A stretch of 64,000 bases of DNA from Dactylosporangium roseum (lineage in GTDB: Bacteria > Actinomycetota > Actinomycetes > Mycobacteriales > Micromonosporaceae). The stretch is taken from positions 5,695,001 through 5,759,000 of the forward strand of contig NZ_CP073721.1 of assembly GCF_025264685.1 (NCBI RefSeq), written 5' to 3'. Below the pieces are notes generated by a model. The model was not told where the DNA came from and did no database searches. It saw nothing but the letters and a program-made list of their open reading frames with translations. Shown in pieces: positions 1-9,693 of the stretch. The translations under genes and the position numbers were made by a program. The first letter of the stretch is position 1. Each line of letters opens with the position of its first letter.

Positions 1-172
1 GCCGCACCCGGCCGGTACCGGATGATGTGCTGTCACGTGCTGGTCCCCCAGAAAGCCCGGATTCGGTACGGGTCGTCCCCTGCGCGAGCAGCCCACACTG
101 TAGGCAGCCGCGCCGGGACGGCACATCCGGCGCTGGTTGGACTCGTTGGGCACAACCAGCGCGGTAGGCCGG

Positions 173-385
173 CTACACCCAGGGGTGGAGGGCGGGTGTG
201 CATACCCGACAGCGACGTCCGCTGACCCGCGTCGGGTCGTCGGCCACGCCGTCGTCGCCGGGATGCCGCTCGGCGATGTACCCTGCCAGTTGCACGCCGG
301 CCAGCAGATAGTTGTAGCGGGTGGTGTCCGGATGGTTCGCGGCCCGCAACGTGCGGTCCCAGTCCCGCAGGTAACCGGCCCGCAC
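173..385 (-). pseudogene. Tyrosine recombinase, N-terminal fragment
   Basis: The minus-strand translation (YLRDWDRTLRAANHP, then TTRYNYLLAGVQLAGY) resembles the SAM-like N-terminal core-binding domain of phage-type integrases. No catalytic domain follows. After the ADDPT segment the frame runs into unrelated residues and stops, so only about 60 residues survive. The fragment ends within about 30 bases of the IS terminal repeat at 417, which suggests the IS or later deletions cut the gene. Nothing was recognised in bases 1-172. Confidence 0.45.
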
Positions 386-416
386 CGGCGCGAGTCCCGC
401 GGTCAGCCTGTCGAGT

Positions 417-969
417 TCGTAAATCCGGTTCGGCTACGCTGCCTGCGAGTATTCGTTGATCAGTCCGCCCAGGATCGGGCGTCGTCGGACTCGAGCGGTG
501 TTGAGGTCAACGATCTGCGGCGGCGGGTTCGGTGGTCGCTGGTCGAGTGTCCGGTGTGGGCGGTGGCCGTTGTAGTGCGCGGTGTACCCGGTCAGGACGT
601 TCGTCAGGTGCCGTTCGCCGGCGATGAGGATCCGGTCGGTGCACTCCCGCCGGACGGTGCCGACCCAGCGCTCCGCAACGGCGTTTACTCTCGGAGCTTG
701 CGGCGGGGTGCGGAGCACGTCGATGCCGCGGCGGCAAACACCGCGTCGAAGGCCATGGTGAACTTGGTGTCTCGGTCCCGCAGCAGGAACCGTAGCTCGT
801 TCGACGTCCTTCGCGCCGCCGTCCCGGGCTAGCTGGGTCAGCATCTGCAGGATCTGACGCAGGAGCAGGTACACCAGCGAGGCTGCCATGCCAGAGATCG
901 TCCCAGCTACCGGTAGCTGAGCCACGGACAAATCCGCACGTCACAGCCACCGAACCGAATTTACGAGCC
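417..969 (-). mobile_element. Internally deleted integrase-core IS with both terminal repeats
   Basis: The ends are near-perfect inverted repeats: CTCGTAAATYCGGTTCGG type at 417-433 and its complement at 950-969. On the minus strand the transposase begins MAASLVYLLLRQILQ, like the copy at 48300. It jumps after about 30 residues into the catalytic part (RDRDTKF with an Asp, then VNAVAERWVG with the final Glu) and ends GGLINEYSQAA. One frameshift lies near the RDRDTKF block. The element is dead but is bounded by both ends, so it could be moved in trans. Related remnants lie at 26141 and 48221. Confidence 0.7.
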
Positions 970-1005
970 GCACAGGCTGAACGGGCCCCGCTCGAACCGT
1001 CGGTG

Positions 1006-2610
1006 TCAGGCCCGCCGCAGGCCGGGCCTGACCGGATCGCTGACGAACGATGCCACCGTCGACGAGGGCGACGATGTGGAGAGGATCGTCGTCACGGCCC
1101 GGAAGTCCGCACGTAGCTGGCCCGGGGTCAGCTCGACCGTGACGTATCCGCGGCCGTTGCCTGCGAACCGCAGATGCGGAGTCTCGGGCACGGGGTCGAA
1201 CTTGGCGGTCACCTTCTCGTCCACACCGATCCTCGACGACGACGAGATCGACGTGGTCGTGAACTCGACCCCGAGGGTCTTGGACGCCGGGTCGGAGAAG
1301 TCTCGCTTGAGGTCGGCCGCCCTGTGCTTGTGGATGTCGCCGGAGAGCACCACCGGGTGGCAGTTCGGGTTCGCGGCCATGCCGCGAAGGATGTTCTCGC
1401 GAGCGGCGCGGTAGCCGTCCCACTTGTCTTCCGGGTGGCCGATGTCCGGGTCGGCGAAGAACGGCACCTGCTGCGCCAGCACGTCCCAGGAGGCGCCGGT
1501 GTGCTTTAGGTGCTTCAGGAGCCAGCGTTCCTGCTGCGCGCCGAGGATCGTGCGGCTGGGGTCGTAGGCCTCGGGCGAGTCGGCGTCGGTGACCTGGTTG
1601 CTCCGGTACTGCCGGGTGTCCAGGATGGTGAACGTGGCCAGTTTGCCCCAGTACAATCGGCGGTACACCTGCATGTCCGACCCGCTCGGCCGCTGCGCCG
1701 ACCGCAGGGGCATGTGCTCCCAGTACGACTTGTAGGCGGCGGCCTTGCGGAGGCGGAACTCCTCGACCGTCGCGTCGGCGCCCTGCCCGGTCTCCGGTAT
1801 GTCACCGGCGTAGTTGCCGGAGACCTCGTGGTCGTCGAATGTGACCACGAACGGCGCGCTCGCGTGGATGGCCAGCATGTCCGGGTCCATGCGGACCTGG
1901 GCGATCCGCACGCGGTAGTCGGGCAGCGTCATGCACTCGCCGATGGGTAGGTGCTGACGTCCCACCGGCCCGGCCCCGTTGTCCTTCTCGTAGAAGTAGT
2001 CGCCGAGATGAAACACCAGGTCCGGATCGTAGCGCAGCATGTCCTGGTACGCCGTGTAGTAGCCGTCGGTGAAGCGCTGGCAGGAGGCCGTGGCGAAGCG
2101 CACCCGCGCCGGCCTGGAGCCCGGGACCGGCGCGGTGCGGGTGCGCCCGGCGGGGCTGATCTGACCCCCGGCGCGGAACCGGTAGTAGTACTCGCGCCCG
2201 GCGCGAAGGCCGCGTACGTCCACGTGCACCGAGTGCGCGTCGTCGGCCGTCGCCGGCCACGTCCCGCGGTGCACGACCTTCTGGAACAGTTCGTCCTCCG
2301 CGATCTCCCAGTCCACCGGGAACGTTTCGGGCGGCATGCCACCCGTGCCGTCGAGCCGCAGCGGGTCGGGCGCCAGGCGGGTCCAGATCACGACCGCCTC
2401 GGGCAACGGGTCGCCCGAGGCGACGCCCAATGCGAAGACCTCATCGGGCAGCTTCGGCGAGGGCCGGGAGGACGCCAGTGCGGGTGTGGCGACCGCGATG
2501 CCCACCGCCGTCGTGGCGCCGGCCGCAAGGAGTGTTCGCCGCGTCACCCCGCTCCGGTGGGCGGGCCGGGCCGGTGGTGTCTCGGCAGAGATGTCGTCGC
2601 TGCTGGCCAT
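1006..2610 (-). CDS. phoD: PhoD-type alkaline phosphatase/phosphodiesterase, Tat-exported
   Basis: A 534-residue protein with a twin-arginine signal (TRRTLLAAG followed by a hydrophobic stretch ending PALASS). It has the PhoD order: an N-terminal domain (FALGVASGDPLPEAVVIWTRL), then the metallophosphoesterase core with RFATASCQRFTDGYY, VFHLGDYFYE, TFDDHEVSGNY and VLSGDIHKHRAAD. PhoD enzymes are secreted Fe/Ca-dependent phosphatases or phosphodiesterases. The ATG at 2610 is chosen because AGAAGGGA stands seven bases upstream and the signal peptide starts just after; a longer frame to 2817 has no support. It is divergent from the polyol dehydrogenase operon and its promoter mirrors that operon's promoter, so co-regulation with the sulfatase locus is likely (inference). 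Confidence 0.9.
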   Translation of the reverse strand: MASSDDISAETPPARPAHRSGVTRRTLLAAGATTAVGIAVATPALASSRPSPKLPDEVFALGVASGDPLPEAVVIWTRLAPDPLRLDGTGGMPPETFPVDWEIAEDELFQKVVHRGTWPATADDAHSVHVDVRGLRAGREYYYRFRAGGQISPAGRTRTAPVPGSRPARVRFATASCQRFTDGYYTAYQDMLRYDPDLVFHLGDYFYEKDNGAGPVGRQHLPIGECMTLPDYRVRIAQVRMDPDMLAIHASAPFVVTFDDHEVSGNYAGDIPETGQGADATVEEFRLRKAAAYKSYWEHMPLRSAQRPSGSDMQVYRRLYWGKLATFTILDTRQYRSNQVTDADSPEAYDPSRTILGAQQERWLLKHLKHTGASWDVLAQQVPFFADPDIGHPEDKWDGYRAARENILRGMAANPNCHPVVLSGDIHKHRAADLKRDFSDPASKTLGVEFTTTSISSSSRIGVDEKVTAKFDPVPETPHLRFAGNGRGYVTVELTPGQLRADFRAVTTILSTSSPSSTVASFVSDPVRPGLRRA

Positions 2611-2838
2611 ACTGATCCCTTCTCGTTGGTGCCGCTTTTCGTCGGTGCCGTCGGCGACCAGGTTGAAGCCTTGTGGCGAGGTGGGTTGCCGGCTCGAGTC
2701 CCGGGACGCGCCGTGAGCACCGGTGGTGGTCGGTGCGGGGCGGTCCGGCCGGCACCACGCCGCCGCGTGGGCGAGGACCGGATTGCGGTCGGTTCCGGCG
2801 GCGGCGTGGGGCGCCATCGATGGCCGGGTCAGGTGAAG

Positions 2839-2885
2839 TAGAACGATCTAATCGCCACTAGAGCAGCGTTTCACTGGGATGTCAA
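2839..2885 (-). promoter_or_regulatory. Promoter and operator of the PhoD gene
   Basis: Read on the minus strand there is TTGACA (2885-2880), a 17-base spacer, a TCTAGT -10-like hexamer, then the near-palindrome TAGATCGTTCTA (2850-2839). Positions 2839-2872 match the reverse complement of 3089-3122 at 32 of 34 bases, so the two divergent transcription units carry the same promoter-operator module. Between the two copies (2886-3075) no gene was seen. Confidence 0.7.
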
Positions 2886-3075
2886 GGGAAGGTTGTGACG
2901 CGCGAGAGGCGCGCCGCCACCCTGAAGTGCTCGACGCGACGGCGCCGCACCGCGAGGACTTTCCGGGACGATGCACAATTGGCATGCGCAAATAGGACAT
3001 CGCCCTGATCGCGACTTCTCGATCCAGTCGTCCGCATTCGGCCGAGACGGGCTCGGTTCGAATGGCACAAGGTTC

Positions 3076-3122
3076 TTGACACACGATGGAAACACTGCTC
3101 TAGTGGCGATTAGATCGATCTA
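3076..3122 (+). promoter_or_regulatory. Promoter and operator of the polyol/ABC/sulfatase operon
   Basis: TTGACA at 3076-3081, 17-base spacer, TCTAGT at 3099-3104, then the perfect palindrome TAGATCGATCTA at 3111-3122, directly over or downstream of the expected start point. A palindrome with a central CG at this position is typical for LacI-family repression. The encoded LacI protein at 17278 is the obvious candidate (inference). Confidence 0.7.
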
Positions 3123-3296
3123 CTCGGTCAACCGCCCGGGTGCCTGGATGGCTGCCCCCGCAGCCCGACGACGCCCCGGCTCGAATTCCCGCAGGTCACT
3201 GCCGGATGCGGCCACATAGCAGCCTGGGCCCGTTCCGCCGTGCGCCGGCACGGTCATACACCCAGCCCGATTCCCCACCCCAACGAGGGAGCGCCG

Positions 3297-4397
3297 ATGC
3301 AGCAGAGCGAGAACGACGACATCCCGCAGCGGATGCGGGCCGTCGTCTCGTACGGCCCCGAGGACTACCGGCTCACCGATCTTCCCGTGCCCCGGCCCGG
3401 CCCGGGCGAAGCGTTGCTGCGCGTCGCCGCGGTCGGCATCTGCGCCAGCGACCTCAAGTGCTACCACGGCGCGGCGAAGTTCTGGGGCGACGAGAGCCGC
3501 CCGGCCTGGGCCGAGACCGAGGTGGTGCCCGGCCACGAGTTCGTCGGCGACATCGTCGCGCTCGACGACGAGGCCCGCGCCCGCTGGGGCGTCGACGTCG
3601 GTGACCGGGTCGTCGCCGAGCAGATCCTGCCGTGTGGGCAATGTCGCTACTGCGAGCGCGGTCAATACTGGATGTGCGCCGTGCACGACATCTTCGGCTT
3701 CAAACGGGCCGCGATGGGCGCGATGGCCGAGTACGTTCTCCTGCCGGCCCGGTCACTGGTGCATCCCATCTCCGCGAGCGTCCCGCCGGCGCACGCCGCG
3801 TTCGCCGAACCGCTGTCCTGCGCCCTGCACGCGGTCGAGCGGGCCGGCATCACCTTCGACGACGTCGTCGTGGTCGCCGGGTGCGGGCCGATCGGGCTGG
3901 GCATGGTCGCCGGCGCCGCGGCGAAGAACCCGGCCAAGGTGATCGCGCTGGACATGGCCGACGACAAGCTGGCGCTGGCCCGTGCGTGCGGCGCCGACCT
4001 CACGCTCAACATCAACCGTGACGACGTCGTCGGCACCGTCCGCGAGCTCACCGGCGGCTACGGCGCCGACGTCTACCTCGAGGGCACCGGGCACCCGTCG
4101 GCCGTGCTGCAGGGCCTCAACCTGCTCCGCAAGCTCGGCACCTACGTCGAGTACAGCGTCTTCGGCTCCGACGTGACCGTCGACTGGAGCATCATCAGCG
4201 ACGACAAGGAGCTCGACGTGCGCGGCGCGCACCTCGGGCCGCACTGCTGGCCGGCGGCGATCCGCATGATCGAGTCGGGCCGCCTGCCGCTGGAGCGCAT
4301 CTGCACCCATCAGCTTCCCCTCGACCGCTTCCAAGAGGGCCTCGACCTGGTGGCCGACGGCTCCGCCTCGATCAAGGTCTCCCTCCTTCCCCGCTGA
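3297..4397 (+). CDS. Zinc-dependent polyol dehydrogenase (erythritol/threitol dehydrogenase-like)
   Basis: A 366-residue medium-chain dehydrogenase. Catalytic zinc ligands are visible as GICASD (Cys49) and GHE (His80, Glu81). The structural zinc loop has four cysteines, C113, C116, C119 and C127. A Rossmann NAD(P) motif AGCGPIGLGM follows. The segments CRYCERGQYWMC, HDIFGF, EYSVFGSDVT and ELDVRGAHLGP closely resemble the erythritol/L-threitol dehydrogenase branch as I recall it; substrate assignment is inference. Expected reaction: polyol to ketose with NAD(P)+. The start at 3297 is preceded by GAGGGAG. It is the first gene of a long same-strand operon, 25 bases before the solute-binding protein. 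Confidence 0.85.
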   Translation: MQQSENDDIPQRMRAVVSYGPEDYRLTDLPVPRPGPGEALLRVAAVGICASDLKCYHGAAKFWGDESRPAWAETEVVPGHEFVGDIVALDDEARARWGVDVGDRVVAEQILPCGQCRYCERGQYWMCAVHDIFGFKRAAMGAMAEYVLLPARSLVHPISASVPPAHAAFAEPLSCALHAVERAGITFDDVVVVAGCGPIGLGMVAGAAAKNPAKVIALDMADDKLALARACGADLTLNINRDDVVGTVRELTGGYGADVYLEGTGHPSAVLQGLNLLRKLGTYVEYSVFGSDVTVDWSIISDDKELDVRGAHLGPHCWPAAIRMIESGRLPLERICTHQLPLDRFQEGLDLVADGSASIKVSLLPR

Positions 4398-4422
4398 GCG
4401 CCTCCGTCCCCCAGGAGCTTCC

Positions 4423-5964
4423 ATGGACCGCCCTCTTCTCGCGCCGATCTCCCGCCGCACCCTGTTCGGCGGCGCCTTCGCCGCCGCTACCGGCCTGCTG
4501 GCCGCCTGCAGTGACTCGCCCGCCCCCAGCGGCGATACGGGCGCGACCACCTTGCGCATCGGCACGCCGAGCGACGTGCTGCTCGGCAGCATCCAGCGAT
4601 TCCAGGCGCACAATCAGCCGCTGCGCCGGACTGTCTTCGACTACCTCATCGACAAGAACACCGACGGCACCTACCGCGCCGCGCTGGCGACGCAGTGGGA
4701 GTGGAATGCGCAGAACACGTCGCTGGTGCTGAAGCTGCGCGAAGACGTCACCTTCCACACCGGGCGGGCGTTCGGTGCCGACGACGTGCTGGCCTCGATC
4801 AATCAGGCGACCGCCGGGGGGTCGGGCGTGCAGGCCGCGCAGTTGCTCAAGCGGGCGTCCGGCGTGGCCAAGACCGGCCCGTACGAGGTCACCGTGACCT
4901 TCGGCAAGCCCTTCACCGGCTACCTCGATGCGCTGGCCATGTTGCCGATCATTGACAGCGAGACGTTCGCCCAGCTCAAGGACGGCAAGCAGGTCATCGG
5001 CACGGGGCCGTTCAAGTGGCAGTCGTGGACGCCGGGCAGCAAACTCGACCTGGTCCGCTACGACAACTGCTGGCGTGGCAAGGCCAACTTCGAGACGCTG
5101 GCGTTCAGCATCATCCCCGACGCGCAGGCGATGCTGGCCGCGATGCGCTCGGGCAGCCTCGACCTGGCGCTGCGGATGATCGCCCGCGACGCTGACTCGC
5201 TCAAGAGCGACAGCCGGTTCGCGGTGAGCAGCACCGTGGGCTATGAGATGTACGTCGGCGTGAACGTGAAGGTCAAGCCGCTCGACGACATCAGGGTCCG
5301 CCAGGCGGTCGCCTACTCCCTGGACCGCGCCCGCATCGCCGATCAGGTCTACAAGGGCTTCGCGACGCCGGGCGCGGTGCCGTGGGGCGAGGGCACGCCC
5401 GGCATCACCAAGGAGCAGATCGCCGGCAACGGCTACGACGTGGCCAAGGCCAAGGCGCTGCTGCAGGAAGCCGGGGCGGTCGGCACCGAGGTGTCGATCG
5501 CGGCCCTGGCTGCGGAGCCGACCTACAAGTCGATCCAGGACATCGTGCAGTACGGGCTCGAGCAGGTCGGCTTCAAGGTCAAACCGGTCAGCTACGACTC
5601 CGCCCAGTTCCCGCAGCACGTGCAGGCCGGCGACTTCCCCGGCCTGTGGATAACCGACGTCGCGCTGACCTCGATGGGGCAGGTCACCTCGCTGTTGACC
5701 GCCAACCCGCTGACGGTCGGCAAGAACACCTCGAACTTCATCACCCCCGAGTACGCCGCTCTGGTCGAAGGGGTGACCTCGGCCCAGACCGCCGAGCAGC
5801 AGGCCGGCAGCAGCACGAAGCTGACCGACTATCTGCTGCAGCAGGCGTTCCACAACAGCATCGCCCAAGCCAAGACACCGATCGTCGGCGTCAAGGGCCT
5901 CACCGGCGTGAGCGCCGACCTGACCCTGGCGATCGACCTCACGCAGGCGAAGTTGTCGGCATGA
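4423..5964 (+). CDS. ABC transporter solute-binding lipoprotein, Opp/Dpp (SBP family 5) type
   Basis: A 513-residue protein with a Tat-type lipoprotein signal: SRRTLFGGAF, hydrophobic stretch, lipobox LLAAC. The mature part has the SBP_bac_5 pattern (FHTGRAFGADDVLASINQ, VIGTGPFKW, IRVRQAVAYSLDR). This family binds peptides, nickel, opines and various glycosides or oligosaccharides; the context favours a sulfated polyol or sugar rather than a peptide (inference). AGGAG lies about six bases before the ATG. The stop overlaps the next start (ATGA at 5961). Confidence 0.9.
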   Translation: MDRPLLAPISRRTLFGGAFAAATGLLAACSDSPAPSGDTGATTLRIGTPSDVLLGSIQRFQAHNQPLRRTVFDYLIDKNTDGTYRAALATQWEWNAQNTSLVLKLREDVTFHTGRAFGADDVLASINQATAGGSGVQAAQLLKRASGVAKTGPYEVTVTFGKPFTGYLDALAMLPIIDSETFAQLKDGKQVIGTGPFKWQSWTPGSKLDLVRYDNCWRGKANFETLAFSIIPDAQAMLAAMRSGSLDLALRMIARDADSLKSDSRFAVSSTVGYEMYVGVNVKVKPLDDIRVRQAVAYSLDRARIADQVYKGFATPGAVPWGEGTPGITKEQIAGNGYDVAKAKALLQEAGAVGTEVSIAALAAEPTYKSIQDIVQYGLEQVGFKVKPVSYDSAQFPQHVQAGDFPGLWITDVALTSMGQVTSLLTANPLTVGKNTSNFITPEYAALVEGVTSAQTAEQQAGSSTKLTDYLLQQAFHNSIAQAKTPIVGVKGLTGVSADLTLAIDLTQAKLSA

Positions 5965-6914
5965 CCCGGTACGTCATCACCCGGCTCCTCGGCGCGTTCG
6001 CGGTGCTGGCGGTCGTGTCCGTCGTGGTGTTCAGCCTGCTGCACCTGGCCCCCGGGGACCCGGCCGTCATCATCGCCGGCGCCGACGCGGACCAGGCCAC
6101 GGTGGATCGGATCCGGACCGACCTCGGGCTGGACCGGTCGCTGACGGCTCAGTACTTCGACTGGGTGCGCCAGCTATGCACCGGCAACCTGGGCACCTCC
6201 TACACGCTGGGGCAGCCGATCAGCAGCCTGATCGCCCAGCGGCTGCCCGGCACGCTGCAGTTGACCGTGGCCGCGACGCTGGTGATGACGGTATTCGGCC
6301 TGCTGGCCGGGGTGGTGCTGGCCACCACCCGGTCACGGGTCCTGCGATGGGTGATCGACCAGCTCTCGACCCTGTCGCTGGCGCTGCCGCCGTTCGTCAG
6401 CGGCGTGGTGCTCATCTTCTTCTTCGCGGTGCTGTGGCGGGTGCTGCCCAGCGGCGGCGACGCGTCGCTGCTGGACACGCCCGCCAGCTCCATCCGCCGG
6501 CTGATCCTTCCCGCCGTCGCGATGGCGCTGCCGGCGATCCCGGTCGTCGCGCGGCTGCTGGCCACCGAGATCCGGCGCAATCTCGACCAGGAGTACGTCC
6601 TGACAGCCCTGGCCAAGGGCGCCACCCGCCGCCGGATCACCTGGCGGCACGTCCTGCCCAACAGCCTCAGCCCGGCGGTGCTGGAGCTGGCGATCCGCAT
6701 CGGGCACCTGTTGGGCGGCGCGATCGTCGCCGAGGCGATCTTCGCCCGGGCCGGGCTGGGCAGCCTGCTGGTGCAGGCGGTACAGACGCGCGACTACCGC
6801 CTCGCCCAGGTGCTGCTGCTGCTCGCGATTGCCGCGGCCATTGTCATCCAGCTCCTGTCGGAGCTGCTCATCGCCCGGATGGACCCGCGCATCCGGTTGG
6901 GAGGCAAGGCATGA
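5961..6914 (+). CDS. ABC transporter permease, DppB/OppB type
   Basis: A 317-residue inner-membrane permease. It starts MTRYVITRLLGAFAVL, with the N-terminal helix and the LHLAPGDPA block typical of DppB. It has about six hydrophobic segments and the ABC permease EAA-type loop (EYVLTALAKGATRRRITWRHVLPNS). It is translationally coupled by ATGA overlaps to the binding protein upstream and to the second permease downstream. Confidence 0.92.
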   Translation: MTRYVITRLLGAFAVLAVVSVVVFSLLHLAPGDPAVIIAGADADQATVDRIRTDLGLDRSLTAQYFDWVRQLCTGNLGTSYTLGQPISSLIAQRLPGTLQLTVAATLVMTVFGLLAGVVLATTRSRVLRWVIDQLSTLSLALPPFVSGVVLIFFFAVLWRVLPSGGDASLLDTPASSIRRLILPAVAMALPAIPVVARLLATEIRRNLDQEYVLTALAKGATRRRITWRHVLPNSLSPAVLELAIRIGHLLGGAIVAEAIFARAGLGSLLVQAVQTRDYRLAQVLLLLAIAAAIVIQLLSELLIARMDPRIRLGGKA

Positions 6915-7843
6915 ACCCGTCCCCGCGGAGGTCGCATGTGCAGCCGGAGCCGCAACCGGAGCTCGGCGCACCGGCGGCCGCGGAAGCCACGCCGGGCGCT
7001 GTACCCGGGCCGGCCGGAGGGCGGGGCCGACGCAGCCGCTACCTCGCCGCGCTGCGCACCCCCGGCGGGATCGCCGGGCTGAGCCTGGTGCTGCTCATCG
7101 TGCTGGCCAGCCTGGTCCTGCCGTTGCTGCTGCCCTACGGGCCGTACCAGCAGGGACCGGACAGCCTGCTGTCCCCGGGCGGCGACCACCCGCTCGGCAC
7201 CGACGAGGTCGGGCGCGACCTGCTCGCCCGCGTCGTCGCCGGCACCCGGCTCGACCTGCTGATCACGCTCATCGCAGTGCCCATAGCGGCCGTCGCCGGC
7301 ACCCTGCTCGGCCTGCTCAGCGTGGTCAACGGCTGGCTGGGCGCGTTCTTCCAGCGGGTGTTCGACGTGCTGCTGGGCGTGCCGGCCGTCATTCTCGGCG
7401 TCGCGGTCACCATCGCCATCGCCCCCGGCACCGAGGCGGTCATCATCGCGATCGTTCTGGTCGTGATGCCGGTCTTCGGCCGCCAGGCCCGCAGCTCGCT
7501 GCTGGGCCAGCTACCACTGGACTACGTCGCTGCCGCCGAGGTCCTGGGCTACCCGCGCCGCCGGGTGATGCTGCGGCACATCCTGCCCAACATCGTCGAC
7601 GTCATCTTCGTGCGCTTCGCGGTGGAGATGTCCCACGCCATCATGGTCGAGGGCGGCCTCAGCGTCATCGGCCTGGGCATCCAGTCACCCGATGCCTCCC
7701 TCGGGTCGATGATCAAGTCGGGCAGCGGATACCTGCTCGACCACCCCGCCTACGCCCTCGCCCCGGTCGTGGTCGTCGTGCTGCTGGTCGTCGGCTACAC
7801 CCTGCTGTCCAACGCTCTGAACCAGGCGGTGCTGCGCAAATGA
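6911..7843 (+). CDS. ABC transporter permease, DppC/OppC type
   Basis: A 310-residue permease with a longer Pro/Arg-rich cytoplasmic N-terminus, first helix LSLVLLIVLASLVLP, the HPLGTDEVGRDLLARVVAGTR block typical of DppC, and an EAA loop (DYVAAAEVLGYPRRRVMLRHILPN). It is the heterodimer partner of the preceding permease. The start ATG overlaps the stop of the gene before it and its own stop overlaps the ATPase start, so the transporter is made from one message. Confidence 0.92.
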   Translation: MNPSPRRSHVQPEPQPELGAPAAAEATPGAVPGPAGGRGRRSRYLAALRTPGGIAGLSLVLLIVLASLVLPLLLPYGPYQQGPDSLLSPGGDHPLGTDEVGRDLLARVVAGTRLDLLITLIAVPIAAVAGTLLGLLSVVNGWLGAFFQRVFDVLLGVPAVILGVAVTIAIAPGTEAVIIAIVLVVMPVFGRQARSSLLGQLPLDYVAAAEVLGYPRRRVMLRHILPNIVDVIFVRFAVEMSHAIMVEGGLSVIGLGIQSPDASLGSMIKSGSGYLLDHPAYALAPVVVVVLLVVGYTLLSNALNQAVLRK

Positions 7844-9693
7844 CCCGAGCCGATCACCCGGCAACGCCGGTCCGGCCGGCACGACCGGTCCTCGAGGTGT
7901 CCGGCCTGTCGCTGCGCCTGCGCACGCCGGGCGGTGCCGCCCCGGTCGTCACCGACGTGAGCTTCCAGGTCAACCCCGGCCAGATCCTGGGCGTCGTCGG
8001 TGAATCCGGCTCCGGCAAGTCGCTGACCGCGCTATCGGTCATGCGCATGCTGCCGGCCGCCGTCACCGTCGACAGCGGCACCGTGAGCTACCTCGGCCAG
8101 GACCTGCTCACCATGCCCGAACGGGAGATCACCGCCCTGCGCGGCGACCGGATCGGCATGGTCTTCCAGGACCCGATGGCCTACCTCAACCCGCTGATGA
8201 CCGTCGGCGCGCAGATCCGCGAGGTGCTGCGCCTGCACGGCATGGGCCGCAAGGCGGCAACCGCCCGCGCCGTGGAGCTGCTCGACCTGGTCGGGGTGCG
8301 CGACCCGGGCAAGCGCGTCGAGGACTATCCGCACCAGTTCTCCGGTGGCATGCGCCAGCGGGTCGTCATCGCGATTGCGGTGGCCAACAACCCTACCCTG
8401 CTCATCGCCGACGAGCCCACCACCGCGCTCGACGTCACCGTGCAGGCCGGCATCCTCGAGCTGCTCGGCCGGCTGCGTGACGAGCTCGGCACCGCACTAC
8501 TGCTCATCACCCACGACATCGGCGTCGTCGAGGACGTCTGCGACTCGATCATGGTGATGTACGCCGGTCGTGCCGTCGAACAGGGTGCGGCCGCGGCGGT
8601 CCTCGGCGACCCCCGCCACCCGTACACCCGGGAGCTCATGCGCTCGACCCCGCGCCTCGACGTGCCGGTGCTGCGCCGGCTGCCGGCCATCCCCGGCCAG
8701 CCACCGGACGTGACCCGGCGGCCGGGCGGGTGCCCCTTCCACCCGCGCTGCCCGCTCGCGTTCGACCGGTGCAGCGAGGAGATGCCACCCGCCCGGGACA
8801 CCGGCGCCGGGCACCGCGCCGCGTGCTGGCTGTCGGCCGAGCCGCTGCCCGCGCCGGCGGTGAGCACCGCGCCGGTCCGCGAAGCCCGGCACGACGACGA
8901 GCGCACACCGATCCTCGACGTCGCGGACGCCCGCATCACCTACGGGCGGCCATCGCCGCTACGGCGCACCCCGCCGCGGATCATTGTCGATGGCGTCTCG
9001 CTCAAGGCATACCCGGGGCGGACCCTCGGCCTGGTCGGCGAGTCCGGTTCCGGCAAGTCGACACTCGCCCGCACGATCGTCGGACTCGTGCCGCTGCTGT
9101 CCGGGCGGATCAGCATCGACGGGATGCAGTGGACCGACCGGGACCGCCGCGCCGAGCTGCGCCGCACGGTGCAGATGGTGTTCCAGGACCCCTACCAGTC
9201 GCTCAACCCGCGACAGACGATCGAGACCCTGCTGACCGAGCCGCTGACCGTGCACCGGCTGGTCCCGCGGGAAGGGCGGGCACGCCGGGTCGCCGAACTG
9301 ATGTCGCTGGTCGGCCTGCCCCAGAGCCTGCTGGAGCGCTACCCCTACCAGCTATCCGGCGGTCAGCGGCAGCGGGTCGGCATCGCCCGGGCCCTCGCTG
9401 TCGAGCCGCGGCTCATCGTCGCCGACGAGCCGGTCTCCGCGCTCGACGTCTCGGTGCAGGCGCAGATCATCAACCTGCTCGCCGACCTGCGTGACGAGCT
9501 CGGACTGTCCTATGTGGTCATCGCCCACGACCTGAGCGTGGTGCGGCACCTGTGCGAGGACGTGGCGGTGATGCAGGCCGGGGTGATCGTCGAGCAGGGG
9601 CCGGCCGAGCGGGTGTTCGCCGACCCGCGGCACGAGTACACCAGGGCGCTGCTGGCCGCATCGCCGGGATCCAGGGAACAGGTGGTGTCATGA
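7840..9693 (+). CDS. Fused double ABC ATPase, DppD-DppF type
   Basis: A 617-residue protein with two complete nucleotide-binding domains. Each has a Walker A (GESGSGKS), a Q-loop ([11 protein letters not shown] and [11 protein letters not shown]), a signature (FSGGMRQR and LSGGQRQR) and a Walker B ([12 protein letters not shown] and [12 protein letters not shown]). Between them lies the oligopeptide-ABC C-terminal segment with its Cys-rich loop ([15 protein letters not shown]). DppD and DppF are normally separate; here they are fused, which guarantees a 1:1 ratio. The start overlaps the DppC-type stop and the end overlaps the first sulfatase start. Confidence 0.93.
   Translation: MTRADHPATPVRPARPVLEVSGLSLRLRTPGGAAPVVTDVSFQVNPGQILGVVGESGSGKSLTALSVMRMLPAAVTVDSGTVSYLGQDLLTMPEREITALRGDRIGMVFQDPMAYLNPLMTVGAQIREVLRLHGMGRKAATARAVELLDLVGVRDPGKRVEDYPHQFSGGMRQRVVIAIAVANNPTLLIADEPTTALDVTVQAGILELLGRLRDELGTALLLITHDIGVVEDVCDSIMVMYAGRAVEQGAAAAVLGDPRHPYTRELMRSTPRLDVPVLRRLPAIPGQPPDVTRRPGGCPFHPRCPLAFDRCSEEMPPARDTGAGHRAACWLSAEPLPAPAVSTAPVREARHDDERTPILDVADARITYGRPSPLRRTPPRIIVDGVSLKAYPGRTLGLVGESGSGKSTLARTIVGLVPLLSGRISIDGMQWTDRDRRAELRRTVQMVFQDPYQSLNPRQTIETLLTEPLTVHRLVPREGRARRVAELMSLVGLPQSLLERYPYQLSGGQRQRVGIARALAVEPRLIVADEPVSALDVSVQAQIINLLADLRDELGLSYVVIAHDLSVVRHLCEDVAVMQAGVIVEQGPAERVFADPRHEYTRALLAASPGSREQVVS

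Noticed and set aside
4372-5868. 498-codon open frame on the minus strand opposite the solute-binding protein
   Set aside because: Antisense shadow of a high-GC gene; repetitive Arg/Gly/Val/Asp composition and no recognisable domain.
4423-9693. Peptide or nickel importer as the role of the ABC system
   Set aside because: It is the same family, but the operon couples it by overlaps to sulfatases, a kinase and a polyol dehydrogenase; no peptidase or nickel gene is present.
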